Of a stretch of 64,000 nucleotides of DNA, positions 11,002 through 26,000 are shown one piece after another. Position 1 is the first letter of the stretch; every line of letters begins with the position of its first letter. The stretch lies in assembly GCA_005406025.1 (NCBI GenBank), contig BGZK01000012.1, forward strand, positions 744,001-808,000. Reading direction: 5' to 3'. The position numbers and the translations under genes are program-made. The notes under the pieces are model-generated. The model searched no databases and had not been told where the DNA came from. It saw only the letters and a list, made by a program, of their open reading frames with translations. This DNA comes from Eumeta japonica. Lineage: Eukaryota; Arthropoda; Insecta; Lepidoptera; Psychidae.

Positions 11002-14000
11002 CTGTAATTAAGAATAACTATTTTAAAATCGGCGCATCTCCTCTGGAAGTACGAGGTACCAGATTCCACATTAGAGGAAATAAAACGAAAAGGTACATAA
11101 CCATCGTAAAATATTTTTGCTAACTGCGCTTGCAAGCTAAGAATAAAATTACTAAATAATTCCCCTATAAAAATTATCCAAGAATAGAATTTTGTAAGCG
11201 TAAACAACCCCTCTCACACGCCTAGTTTACACCTCTGCCAGCGTTTGTGATGTGTACTTACATTTTTTTAAATAGATTTATTTTTTGGGATGAAATTTTA
11301 GAGAATTTCTTTATATCAGACGTGACATGTTAACGACTTATTTGTTCTAGTTAATTTATAAAATTATTTACACTTCAAGAAAATTTTGAACGATAATCAG
11401 CGAGTATAAATAGCGAAGAGTGTGCGCGGACGCATTGAGTTTTATTTCTACGATCAGTACGTTCACAAGTAAAATGCAACCAACGACATGCGTTCAAGTG
11501 GTTTCGTAACGATTTATTTTGACTCCGTGTTTCTGGATATACTTTTTCTGCTATTCAATGTATTTTCTTTTATCTAATCTCAATCCTCGAACCCTCGATA
11601 AGGTCATTATGTAACAATGTGCATAAAATTTTTTGGTTGACAAAAAAAAATAATAAAAAAAGCTATTCGAAGTATGCATTAAAATACCAAATTGCATTAT
11701 TTAAATTTGCACGCTACGTAACGTACTATTAAAAGATGTACACACATTTGTTCAGTATCGTGTAGAATGATCATTTAATCAGCATATCGTTCAATCTTAA
11801 TTTACAATAGTTGGTCTATAAAATTTCTTAATTTATTTTTCTAATATTCGTACCTTTTTTGCACAAGGACTAACTTTGTGGAAAACATCCCAAAAAAGTA
11901 CTGAAGGAAACACTAACAAAAACTTTTGATTTTAATACTCTATTCTCATTGATCAAGAAAATATAAAAATTCGAAAAGTAAAACATTTTTGGACTGTATT
12001 TTACAATTTCTTAAAAAAATCAAGATAAAGCGAAAAAAAAAACCACCTTAGGTATTTACTTATTGCGAGACATTTATTTGTATTAACACCGCGCTAAATT
12101 ACAATTATTTCTCAGAGTACAGACAGAAACCTCCATTTGAGATGCCCACTTGAGCCGATCTATACATATATCTTTAGTTTCATTGACAAGTGTTTACGAT
12201 AAACGCTACCCAAAACGGAGTTCCGGTCTCTACTTATGGACGGTAATGAAATTGGCAGAAAAACATTAAACTAAAGTCAATGTAGTGGAAACGCGATCCC
12301 TGCTGCAATTGTATGGAATGTCTTTGAAAGATAAATATAGGAATAGCAATGTCAGAGCTCGGTGTGATTTGAAAGGAGATTTAAAGACTAGTCTAGAAAA
12401 AGGCATGTTGCAGTGATTTGGTATGATCTAGAAAATCGTATGTAGCATATTAAATAAGGCTCATATTTTAAACACTTAAAACCTACGAGCTTGCGTGAAG
12501 CGATTGATGGCGCTCAGTGAAGCAAGACGGGTAAGCAAAAAGCGTACTATGTGAAGATCTGTAGACTACAGATCTTCACATAATTCGATTCCCGCAATTG
12601 TTCAATTATACTAAATGTCTGTATTTGTATGCGCCTTCAGCACGGATTCAGGCGCATCGCAACGTTTGAACAGCCGTGATTAGTGCTTAGTGTTTAGTAA
12701 CAAATGGCATTGTCAACAGATGCACTAGGTTACTGTAAAATTGTATTTTCTAGTCCCTTTTAAACTCGTAGGAAAGGATTATATTTTAGTAACTAATGTG
12801 AGTAACAACTTATAAGTGATAAATACTAATGACAAGCTCAAAGCACTAAGCTTGTGTAAACTAGTGACCATAGACGTTGGTATATAGTAAATGATACATT
12901 GTCGTCATAATAAAACAGATTTCAAAAAAAATATAGTAGATGAATTATTACTATGAAATGGTGAAAGCATTGAAATTTTACAATAAACTTTTATTTGTAT
13001 TCCTGTAATTTTTTGGGAAATATGCCAATCATTATTTAAACCAAAAGTCACTATTATACCATGGTAATTATTAACAATATTGCTTTTCATTATTGTTAAT
13101 AATTACAATAGCATTAAATTAAACCCTTTAGTTTCTTAATCTTGATATAAAAAAACACGTCATTGGAACTATTTAATACTAACCCATTATATTTACGACT
13201 GCAGGCTTCATTATTAAGTACTGGCAAAGCCACCTTGAGCAGCACGGGGGACTGTAAGCCATCTTCGGTCGCACCCCAGCCGGCCACCACGCCATTGATA
13301 TCGGCCAAGTCCTCAGTTTGAAGGCTTCTAGTGGTAGGTAAACAAACGGGTTTCACGTTATCTGAAAAATAATATAAGCATTTTCAATTCTGCCGCTACG
13401 AATAAAGGAACTGAAATTGGTCAAAGAGAGAGTTCTCATACCCAAATTAAAATCCGCCGGCTCTGACAGTCGTATTAGCGCTATGTCATCAACTAAATTT
13501 TGTAGAGTGTATCCGGGATGAGGGATCACAGAGGCTATAGTTACATTCTGAAAAAAATTACCGAAATGGGTTACAGTTAAGTTATACATTTCGCTGTATA
13601 TTTCATAATCTATTGGTGCAATATTCGCTAATCAAACATGGAGGATGTTCATAATTTTCTTCTTTAGATGACTCACTCTAGAGGACGGCGCGCACTGCAA
13701 TTGTCCCTCGACGCGCTCACAGTCGGGGTCCCCGCGCACGTCGTGCTCGCCGAGTATGACGGAGACCAGGCGCAGCGAGCCCAGGTGCGACACGCAGTGC
13801 GCCGCCGTCAGCACGTACCACGGCGTCACCAGGGTACCGCCGCAGCTCAGCTTGATACCGCGCGCTGCAGTTCATGCAAACTTTGCTTATGAGCGAGACT
13901 AAAATTGTTGAGCACTTATATAAAAGGTTAGGGACTGTCTAAAAAATATGTTACATGAATATCATGATTCTTAGAGCCTCCTTTAGAGCCCCGCATCTCA

Positions 14001-17000
14001 ACAGTTACAGGGACAGTTTTTTGTTGAAGTTTAGAGTGTTTAAAAATTGAAGAATTTAAGTTTACAGTTAGCGTTTAGGTTTATAAGTGTGACGTCTCGA
14101 AGCTTACGACTCGTCCCCCCTTGGGCACACCATGTCAATCTTGTTAACTCCCCCCTTGACATGTGACGTAATTTCCATAAATTACGTCACATGTCAAGGG
14201 GTTATCCATATAACCCCTCACTGTTTATACAAACATAATTATTTTTAGCGGATGTTGTCCCATTTGAATGACGTATTGCCACTTGCTGGCAGCCACGGGC
14301 ACTCCTAGCGTACCTAAAGCTCCCTCCCAGACGGAGTATAACTCGGCCAACGCCTCTGTTCTAAAGCTTGTAAGAGTGCTAATGTAATCCTAAAACTTGT
14401 AAAAAATCAAAATACAATTTTGTTATTTCTAATTCATGCACATACGTAATGTATATGCAAATAATAAATACATAAAGGCAATTGTCGCCGTTAAGTTACT
14501 TACCTTGTTTTATTATTTTAGCAAAACTTAACATCATAAAAGTATGCTTTGATATAAAAATATTTTATTTATTTACAAATAAACAGAGAATGATTAGAGA
14601 ATTTAAGGTTAGAACCTTAAACTTTAAAAACAAAAACGACCGGCCAAGTGCGTGCCGAGCCACGCGCAGTGTAGGGATTCGTAGTTACTCCTCATAGAAC
14701 GCTAATTTAGAAATAGCTCTTTGTTTGATACCATCAAAATATTAATCGAGTTTATGATTTAATGGCCAAAAATTTGATTTAAGCAGTTTCGCTTTTTACT
14801 TGTCCAAGTACATTTTATAAATTAGTCAACTATTATTCCTTTAATTGTAAAGCCTACTTAGCTGTCACAGTTTTCCTTTTAACTTCGTTCCATAATTACT
14901 GCCGTTAATTTTCTAACATATTCAAATATAACGATTTAGCTAGTAAGGAGACACTAATCTCTAAAAAAACTTAACATTTTTAAAGCTTAATATTTTTTAT
15001 ATGGATCCCTGAATCGAAAAATGACTTTCACACATTCGCAATATTTTCCAATGATCTATCCAACGACACTCAACGCCACAACATAGGCGAGAAAAAATCA
15101 TCTCCACTTTATTTATATAAAAGTTCTCTTAAAAATTGGAACAATTAATTTTATCACTTTATCGGCGTGATTGATATGTATGTATATCAACATGCATACC
15201 CAATTACAGCTTCTTAGTACTAAAAATTTGTGCGCTCAGCCATAGATAGATAAACACACAGACAAACGGACGGACATGGCGAAACTATAAGCACTCCTTT
15301 TTGACTACGGAACCCTAAAAGATTAAGCTGGAATCGACTTTAACGCAAAATATACTGGGTTATACATTATATTGTATATACATAAACAAAGATAATTGTT
15401 TTATATTTTAATCGATATATTAAATTAAGATGCATTCAAAAAACGTGGTTTGTGTTTTAGCATAAAAAGTAACAATGTTCCTACATGTATGGATATGACC
15501 TAAACATATTACCTTTTGAGCAGAGTTAGTCAGCGTGGTAATAACGTTATAATCCGTTTTATTATTGTTATTTTAACGTTTAATATATTTGATTTGTCCA
15601 AAATTTAGATTCATTAAATTGTTAAACGCATAAATGATTTTATTCAAGTCATTTATTACCTGTTCCAATTGTATTATTTGGCACAGGAAACAACTTAGGA
15701 ATAAATATGGATTCCCTTTTATACAATCAATTGTACCTTCGTTATTGTATTGTATTGTAATATATTGTACGTTAGGTTACATTAAATTATTATACTATGC
15801 TGGCAATTCGAGAGTTTATGCGATATATCCAAACAAGTTCTCATTTGAATATGTAAAAGGAGAGGTCGATCGTACCGAATTTCTTATTTGTTTGGTGGAA
15901 ATATGAAGGTTCAGTGTACTTTGAAATAATTCCAGAAGGTCAACTATAGTTGCCGGGATATATATAGTAAAGAATTGACATTAATATATGAGATTTTGTC
16001 ACATAAATATCTGGGTTTATTAAACCGAAAATGGGTGTTCTTATGACATGACATCTTTAACTAAATTGATTACAATCGCTAAATTGTAATCAATTTAGTT
16101 AAAGTTTCAGTTGCATTAGAAACTATGTATGAATTGGTTGAATAATAACGAAAATATTTTGTGCTATCAATGGCAAAAAGGTAACAGACATAACATTGCG
16201 TGTGCATGATCCGTACACATGATAGAACGGAAAATTAGAAGCGTTATTATTGATAGAATAAATACTTACATGATAATCCTTCACGGATATAACCAAACAA
16301 TCACAGAATGCAAGCAGAAAAAATGCAAATAATCACAAAACACAATGAAAAATATTAATTTCGCGACGAATGGTACCTCAACTGTTCTTAGATTACGTCT
16401 AACGCGTACATCTACAACGCGCGCGTTCCTGACATTATCTCTTTCTATAGTTTTGTAATTTTTGTATCATTGCGTATACATCGGTCTCTTTTGCTTCGCT
16501 CCCGTGACATCGGAATGTATAGCTCTCTTTCTCCTTTTCACTGCGTTACATCTTTCTTCACTCTTATATAACTAAATGTATCTAAATGTGACGCGTTCTT
16601 GAAATATCACGCTCAATTCTCGTCCGATTATCGATTAGCGAATCGCCACATAAAAATTTTCGCTTGTACAATACTAACAAGCAATTACATAATAACGGAC
16701 TGTTGGAAATAAAATAGTAAATAACTTTCCTATACCAATACACCTGCAAAAGTGGTATCGGTTAGTGAATAATGTTTAGGTTCTCACCGCGCATTGGCCA
16801 CAAAAGGTGTCTATTGCGCGGAGCAGACAAGATGGCGCTAAGCCAGAAAATCGTTTGCATACAATTGAATTATCAATAGGAAAATGAGATGTTTATGGTT
16901 CAGCGGCTAACAGCGTTACTTTCGAGCCAAAAGTTACCGGGTTCGAGCCACACCACGAGCATATTGGCCGATGAGGTTTTTTATTCGGCCAGATTAAGTC

Positions 17001-20000
17001 ACCCGCTCCGTGCCTCGTAGAGCGCGTTAAGTAGTCCGTTCTGGACGTCATCGTCGTATCGATGACAACGGCCGTTAGCAGTCGCCCAACCCGCTATAGG
17101 TTCGCGTGTTTTAAGGTCTTAAGAATTAGCACCTATCTGTTATGAAAGTAGTGTTCTAGTGTATGCCTGAACATTGGGGTAAATAAAACCCGACTCGACG
17201 ACGAAACATTGTATTTTAATGTTCTGAGTCGGTTTTCATAACTAAAATTCATACACTATTCATAACATAACTTGTTATGACAAGTTCTATGAACGGTACA
17301 TCTGTTTTGCTTTCTTCAAATTGCTTTCTGTATTAATTGACGGGACAAGATATTTTTGAAAAATAAAACGTGTGGAGGGCGACGAATATAAAATTCGTGT
17401 ATTATTAAGACATTATTGGAAACAAAAGTCTTAAAACTACCGCGGCAGTAAAGAACACATGTGAAACTTTAGGAAAAGATGCAGTCAATGAGCAAACACG
17501 AGAGCATTGGTTTAATCGTTTTAATAGTAGATTTGACGCTTATAGATTGTTACCGCTCTTGTCGTAAAGTCGTCCACCTATATGGGATATTGAGGCTACA
17601 AAGAAGCAGTAATAAACCAAATACCAGCAATCCCCAGTTATCGGACTTCCTTGGACGTTCTAAAGACTCCATACATCATCGCTTAATATCATTATGTACG
17701 ACCTATAAAAGTTGTGAAATAGTGCTCCACGAATTAAACAAGATTCAAGTGAAACGTCCATTAAAAAGAAGTATGCAAGCAACATCTTGCCCTGTCGAAT
17801 GGTGATCGTTTTATTATAGGAATAGTTAAACAGTCCCAACATGGCCAATCTTGGAAAAAAGAACAACCATCTGAACCGGCGTGAAGAGATGTCGAATGTC
17901 TTGTTATTTGTTTGGCGGAAATACGAAGGTTCAGTGTACTTTGGAATGATTCCAGATCATCGAAGTATCGTTGCGGATATATATAGTGAAGAACTGACAC
18001 GAATTTATGAGGTTTTGTCACAGAAACATCTACGTTTATTAAACCGAAAACGGATGCTCTTATAACATGACATCGCTAGATGACGAATACTGCGAAAGTT
18101 ACAAAATGATGAAGATAAGAACTTGATGTTATTGAACTCCTACCACATTCCTCATTTAGTTCGGACTTTGCACCGTCAGGCTACCATTTATTCAGATCCA
18201 TAGCGAAATTCTTTCATGGAAAAAAAATTGAGTCCGAAGCCGATATTGAAAATGCATGCGACAATAAGGACTTGTTTAACCAAGATCTCAAAGGATCATA
18301 AAATACAATGCGCTACACTTTGAATATTAAGATATTCTTTTTGTATGATTATTTAATGAGCAAAGTGAGCATTAAAAACCGATATTATTTAAGACAGACC
18401 TTAATACATTATTTTTCCATAAAAGTTTAATATTATTAATATGACAATAGAATACTTACGAGAGTCGTAAGCGATCAGAACCATCCAAGGCATTTCGAAG
18501 AGACCTGTTCTGTTCCCACCCCATATCCTTTCTTCTTCCGTAGCACCACAATTACGAGGCAGTTTCCTTAGATTGTTATGTTGACTAACGTCCGGAGGGG
18601 AGTTATCGCTCACAACCGGTTCTTTCTCTTGATCGCCACTTATACTGTTCTCATTATTAGACGCGTAGTTAGTCTGCGGTCTACTGTCGGTCCATTCACC
18701 GTCTTTGTTACCGAGCTCTTCATTTCGGTTAGGTTCGGTATGAGGATTATTCAAAGACCCTTCATTATAAATTCCCCAATTGGTTCCGCTGTTTTCAGAA
18801 TTTTGAGACCAATTATTGTTGTTGATTTGACCCCATTGCGACGTCCAAGGTTTGTTGTTCATGTTTGGATTGTTCCAACGATTATCTGTGCCCTGTTCTA
18901 TGTTCTGCGTAGCTTCGACACAACATACCTGTAATATAGACGTGAGGTTATATTGTTTCACTTAATTTCAAAGACAAATTGCTTAAAAACTTTTCAGCCC
19001 CGGATCTATGATTTTTTTTATCAGCGACAGAAACTTGATAGTGGCGCCCCCTCTCTCCAGTGTCTGAGATAAATTGTTAATAGAAACACACAAATATATA
19101 ATGGATGGCATGTTTTGTGATTGGAACAATAAACACACACCCTGTAATAAATTTACACTCTTTATTACCAATTAGCCAATATTTTTTTCATTCGCGTGAC
19201 ATAAAATATTTTTCTCTAGGTTGGAACTTGTATATAGATACAATTTCCATGAAACTTTTAATATTATACAATTCGATAAAGTTAAGCTTATTGCTTGTAT
19301 AAACTTCTAAACTTTACAGAAATTAAAAGAAAAAAAACTTATTTAATTTAGTATTTTTTTAATTCTCATTATTTCGTAAAAGATTTTCCTCTTAGAAAGC
19401 GACGACAAAAAACCTATACGACGTAATTTGATTTATGATATATTTCAAAACTATCTTCTTTTTAAATATCAGTAAAATATAACATAATCTACATGTAAAT
19501 ACGAAACATAAATATGAAACAATAGTCACCAATGGCTGGTCGGCCTTAAAGCCACAGCCGGCTGCTTTCAAACGTTGACGTATATGCAACGGCATCGGGG
19601 TGCCTCCGGCGTGTACCAGTTCTAGCAGCGGTCGACAATCAGTCAACTGCCTGCACGTTCCGGGCTGTGCGCCATCGACGCAGGCGTCACCCACGTACAC
19701 TGCGGAAAGACTCATCGGTTAAGCCTCGTACTTACTGTGCGAGTTTTGTCGTTTCATACATAACAATAACTCGAAGCGACAAAGGTCGGAGGCGCGACTT
19801 TAATCGATTCGAATAAACAACGCTTTTGAAAGTAGGCTTCCGCGTTTCTGTTGGCTTTCGATTCGTATTCGATTTCGAGTCCATCAACAGATCACGCCTC
19901 GTACCGCCATATAGCTTTTTATAGTTTAGCGTCGAAAACTAAAACTGTTCTGTGCTATAATGGAGCACTTGTTTTTTTTGTTTTAATGTATTTATCATCG

Positions 20001-23000
20001 GGATTTAAGTCTCACATAAGGATATCAAAAACAATAAAGTTAAAATATTTCCGATTAGTTCATTCGAGGCAGACTATGATTTAACCTTTTCAAGTTTGCA
20101 CAACTTGTCTTAATATCAACGCATAAAACGTAAACTTTTCATGACGCATGTATATTGTTTACTTGCCACAGAAAAATGCATTTTTTGATTTATGTAATAA
20201 ATTATATTTTCTTTATGGCGAAAAATTACATTTTTTATAACCTGTTTCGCGATTATACATAGATGATTTATTTTTATGGAGTTTTTAAGGGGTAAACGAG
20301 CATACGAACTACCAGGGAGGAGATGATCCCCACCTTACAAAGACACCAGTAGCCTCAATAAGGCTCACTAGTACGTTAACGGCTTTTTAAATAAAGATAG
20401 GTTCTTTTCTTATAGCCTCCCTTGCCATAGTTATCAGACATAAGTTACGGCAAAATAACTTTAATCGTGCCTCCAAAATCTGTCTTACCATCTCTTTTAT
20501 TCTAGTATTTTATTGAGGCTTCAATCATGTCTTACCATTTTGTAAGGATGAGTTCTATATAGTAGGTTGTCTTTATGGAAACCTTAACCTAGTAAATACC
20601 TACATCATCAAGGTATTTAAAATAAACAGGAATTAAATTTATTTCCAGCTAGTTTTAGTTGGTTATTGAACATTTTTAACAGATCGAGAAAGATGTTGAG
20701 AACCAAAGAAATTATGAAGCCTTCTTCCATTCCATACACATGTCCGATATCAGCTTGAATGTTTACGTCGTTATTATATTGTTTGTGCACACAAGCAGTT
20801 GTCAACAAGAAGTTTATGAATAACACATGACGTCAGTTTGCGCTGATTGTTGTAGGAAATTACGTATTGTTAATCTAAACTATAATTTGTATATTTAGAA
20901 AAGAAATACAAGTAAGTATACTTTTAAGTAGAATCTATATTTAAGTTATACATTTTTTTCCAGCAACTATTATTAAATTATCAACATAAAATCTCATTAT
21001 AGATTTGGCGCAAGTTTCCCATTACAAAACGGAACACATGTAGGATAATCCATTTTACTCAAAGATTCTTTAAAATTGATATAGTGTATTAACTTTATTC
21101 TGCATTATTTATATTCTTAAAACTTTAGACGTATTGCTTTAAAAAAATTTAATGATAAAACATAATGGCGGCTTCATTAGCATAATTGAGTATTTGCCAG
21201 ACAGAGATTATAAAGTCGAAAATTCTGATATTAAAAGCGATTAATTATAAAAATTACTCCTATGGTGTACAACAGCATGCAATGGCAAGATTTTTCCTTA
21301 AACAATTTACACAATTTTGTTATTTAAATTAAATGGGTATCCGTTTAAGACATAGTTTGAACTAGTATATTTTTTTACAACATAAATTGGGATAAGCAGT
21401 TTGAAGAAAATCTATAAAATATAATTTGTAATTAAATCGTTTTGAATCTGTCAAAACGATCATGCTCCCTCACGATTGGCAAATGAGCACTGAATTTTTT
21501 TTATTCAGTAATCCCATCAGCGCCATCAAATAAAGGATTGATAAGAAAATGTAAAAATTGATGCTGAAATTTGTAGATGACGGAAACTGCAAATATTTTA
21601 GAAAAATTTGCAAAATACTGAAAACAGCTTTTTTGTTTAAAAGACGTAATATTTTTATAAATCGCATACAACGAAAAAAGAAAAATCTGAATGAAAACCA
21701 ATGTAATGGAAAACAAAATTATTTCAACTTAGATTCGATGTTTGTTATAAAGTGAATAGAAATTGACGTATCTATAGGTAAAAAGAAATAAAGTATGTAA
21801 ATAGTGTTACAGGGCAAAATGTAGGAAGGAATATTGAGACATAATTTTTTTTTCATTATATATCACAGAACCGTATTATATCGACCAATTTCATCTAATT
21901 TCGTTCAAGATGAAATCTGCAACGTAACACCTAGTGATCACGCCACGTGTTAAGTTGCATTAAATATATCAATATTTAATCTACTAATATCTATTTTCAA
22001 TATACACGTTAGCGTTTAGATTTATAATCCCGTTTTGGCATGTTTGACATTAATTTCGATCAGATGAAATATCATTTTATTACATTAATAATTAAACGTT
22101 TACTTTGTTTCTTGAAATAGTGAATATTCTCGCATTACTTCATTGGCTGAATGCACAAATTAACAAAAAATATTACAATATTTATAACTATGCGACAGGA
22201 GTACTAGATGGATATAGTTACTCCTACAACAAGGATATCGAATTACAGGAGCGAAAAACCAAAAATGTATACGTGTAAATGATAAAGGACCAAGGAATCA
22301 ATTGCAAGACTGGGTTAACGGAAGACATCTTCATTCCAAAGACTGAAGGTGAGTGGGTTGATGTCCTCGAGACGCTTTTTCGCTGTTCCGATCGGCGCTG
22401 TATAGCCGCGGTCACAGCATATGGCGATATTTCGAGGCGAACGACTACGCCTTCGACGAACTTTCCGGTTGCAGACTGCAAACGGGACTTTCGCGGAAGT
22501 TATTCGGAGTGATATGATGTACGATAGTGCGTTTAGATCGTCTCCGAATTCGCTTTATTTATACAGAACTAGCTTTCCGCCCCGGATGGACATGGAATGT
22601 ATTCCTTCATCTCTTATATTTATCGATCACGCTGTCAATCCCAATCGTGGTACTGCTACCGATTTCAATCGTGGTCATGCTCTTGATTCTAATCGCGGTC
22701 CCACACTCGACTTATACCCGGTCCCGTGCTCAATATCCCGATCCCGATTATTAACCGATTATTTTCCTGTGGTTTTCATAGCATATAATTATTTTCATGG
22801 AGTTACTTTTTCCTTACTATTAAACTTTGTCAAAAAAAGGTATTTTAAAATAAACCAATAAAGAGAAAAGTCTGTTTATTTGTTTATTTTGAAATACAAT
22901 TACTTGTTTTTATATCAAACAATAAAAAATCAGGTAAATTTGACTGCCATGGCAACACTAAATAAATAATACATTAATAGACCGCCGCCATTACTATGTC

Positions 23001-26000
23001 TCAGTTTTGTCTTAGCGGGAATCCGTTGGACTTTTTTTACGTCCACGGTACAAACCATGGACGTGGTATAAACTATAAAATTAAGACATACTTGAATTGT
23101 TAAGTTAGTAGGCACTTTTAAGCGAAATGTAAAAAATTGTCGTTTATAGTGCCTATAGTTTTTTTTTTAAATAAACACAAAAATAAGTTTTTATGTCTTG
23201 TTGTAAATTATTTTTATAATTTTTGAAATCGTGTTTATAGAAGATTTGATTTGATTCTCCTTTCGATGACGAAGACTTTTAATTAAATAGAACCCTTGTA
23301 GGATCTCTCTCGTATGTCTATCATAGTACATTTTACCGAAAATAGTTTGGGTATGCATAGTCGACCCGACAATTAATACATAGCCTAAATAAAGTTTCTG
23401 TTTGTGGGGACCCAATCAAAAAAGTAGTGATCAAGTGAATCGTGTGACCTATCTTTTCTTACTTCTGATGTGCTTTGTTTAAGTAATATGTTTTACATTA
23501 AGTAGGATATACCAAAATTGAGCATTTCTTTTATCTTTGCAATTACTAATGTTAGAATTTAATTAGGCATATGGGGTCTCATTCTTAGGGCAAAAGAAAT
23601 CCTAAACGAAAATCCTAAATCTTTGTATTCTCTCGGGTACAGAAAATAATCGTAAAGAGAAAATATTTGTGAAATGTATTGCTTAATTGCAGTTATTGCA
23701 TTAATCCTCATATATATTACAATATATATCAATATGTAACCGTTTCCAAAAGAGTTCAACTCACACAAGGAAGTTTTTTTGTTTGCGTATTCTTTATACC
23801 TCTTTAAATCAAAATTTTAAATTTCAAATTACTGCTGTTATTGGGGTTACCATCACTTTCACTTGTGCTACTTTTTAATCTATTATATCAAATAGTTTCG
23901 GAGAAAAATAATTGTGATAGACATAGATAGTAAATTGCATTCATAACATGCTTTTGAATAAAACAAAAGCTATGGTAAACAAAGAAATGGAAATATCTGC
24001 TAAAAAATATGTTTATGTAGATGAAGTCTAAAAATGGAAATATCTACCAAAAAAATATTTGTATGTAGATGAAGAGTCTGAATATACAAAGACGGAAAAA
24101 TACCTGTCCGATGCAAAAATGATGGAAATTCACACCATAGACCTTAGTCTATGGCGTCCTGTTCCCAGCATTTTTGCATCGATTTACTAAGCCTTGTTAA
24201 GGATACTTATGAGATAGCATTGTTTGAAGATGATGATACCTCTTTATTATTCAAAGTTAAAAGGAATGCACTCGTTTATGACGATGTGAACATTGCTATG
24301 TCAGAAATTAAAAAAATATTTACCCTAAATAATTTACTTATTAATAGGAAAAAACAAAATGTGTGAAATTCTCACTTCCGAATGTAAAAAACGAATCTGG
24401 TTCTATTTTAATAAGAAACGAGGAATTAGAGCTTGTTGACACTACTGTATTCCTAGGTCTTACTTTAGATAACAAACTTCAGTGGGGTTCTCAAATAGGT
24501 GAATTGGTGAAAAGGCTTAGCTATGCTGCATTTGCAATTAAAAAAATAAGAAATTTGTCCGATATCAAAACAGGCACATTGGTGTATTTTGGCTGTTTTC
24601 ATAGCTTGATGTCATATGGCATCCTGCTTTGGGGATATGCTGCGGATGTTACAGAATTTTCGTTTTGCAAAAGCTTGCCAGTCGTGAAAGTTACGGGTTG
24701 GGACCTCGTGTTTCTCTTAGAAGCAAGTTTAAAGAAATTGTAATTTATCACAGTTTATTTATCAAAATTGAATATATGTTAAAAAAATTTAGAACGTTTT
24801 ATTAAAAATAGTGATATATGTAATTTCAATACTAGAAATAAAAATGCACTGTGTTTACATGTTAATCGATTGCATAGGGTCACCAATTCTTTTACGGGGC
24901 TCTGTGTGCGCATGTTCAATAAGATTCCTGTGGATATACAAAATTTACCCTTATACACATTTAAAGTATTTATTAAGCAAACACTTTGCACAAAAGCGTA
25001 TTTACATTCTCTGAATATTTAGAGGATAAATGGACATAATGAGCCCGACTTCCTACAGGTTTTTTCCTGTAATTGTTTTATATATGACTGTATTTCTTTG
25101 AAAAAAGCTATCCTCAAGTTTATTGCTCATTTTTCTTGAGGGATAACTGCCTTACGAATGAGTGGTAATTAAAAAAAGTGGAAATAATTAAAACAATAAA
25201 TTACTTATATGTAATGACGTATTTCAAGTGTTATATAATAACCTATGAAATAAAGATATTTTGAGTTTGAATTTGAATAAGATAAATCACATTTATGGTT
25301 TACGCACTTGTAGCCATTATACCGGCTACAAAAATAAAAAAATATCCACCCGGAAATGGAGCATAGGATACGAAGGTACAAAGTACCAAAACAGAATATC
25401 TGTCGAGTAAATGTATCCACACAGACAAAATCTGCGGAAACACATACATAACTAGAATATTATATCGTTATACATTATTATATAAAAATAACATCGCCTT
25501 TGTATATCACTGGGTAAAAGAATAAGGAAATATCGACCAGAAATATTATGTACTGAATAATATCAATGGATGAGTAAAGATAATGAGGTCGGGCGAATTC
25601 GTAGAATACACAAGGAATAATCTTCGGTATTTTTGCCGAGGGAGGTTCATTGTATCTAAAAAATATTGTAGTAAAAAGAATATGACGTTAGAACAAATAG
25701 GAAATTGTACAAAAGAGTGTAAATAAAATAAGAGTAAAAACTAAAAAAAAATGCCTATATAATATATTTATTAAGCTTCAGATAAACAAATGAATGTGCA
25801 TGCAGTGGAGAAGATTACCTAAAAGGTGGAATGCTAAAAGAATTAAAAACGTAGAAGTACAGTGTTTGATAGAATTTTAATGTTTGCTGTTCTTGATTTA
25901 GGATCCCTTACAACGTGCTAGAAGTCTGAGTCCTAATCTTTCCTCAACCAATGTTAGCAATTAATAGGCCGCCGATTTAGACCAGTCGGGTTCGCTTCCG

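Larger units (their letters stand above)
11002..13183. other. Gene A intron 6
   Basis: 2182 bp. It contains a LINE 3' fragment (12340-12547) and a perfect inverted repeat (12548-12582), listed separately. The remainder is AT-rich with nothing recognised. Confidence 0.7.
13865..18459. other. Gene A intron 3
   Basis: 4595 bp, largely mobile DNA: foldback inverted repeats (14152-14217), a dispersed terminal-repeat element (14637-15320), two mariner remnants (15880-16054, 17380-18330), a foldback insertion (16055-16104) and a SINE (16893-17130). No exon is missing from the reconstructed protein here. Confidence 0.75.

Noticed and set aside
16893..16960. Possible tRNA gene
   Set aside because: A- and B-box words are present, but the acceptor and anticodon stems cannot be formed and a SINE body follows.
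22279..22861. Overlapping open frames in a GC-elevated patch as a gene
   Set aside because: Frames are open on both strands, no domain is recognisable, and the patch runs into repeat-like and hexamer-tract sequence.
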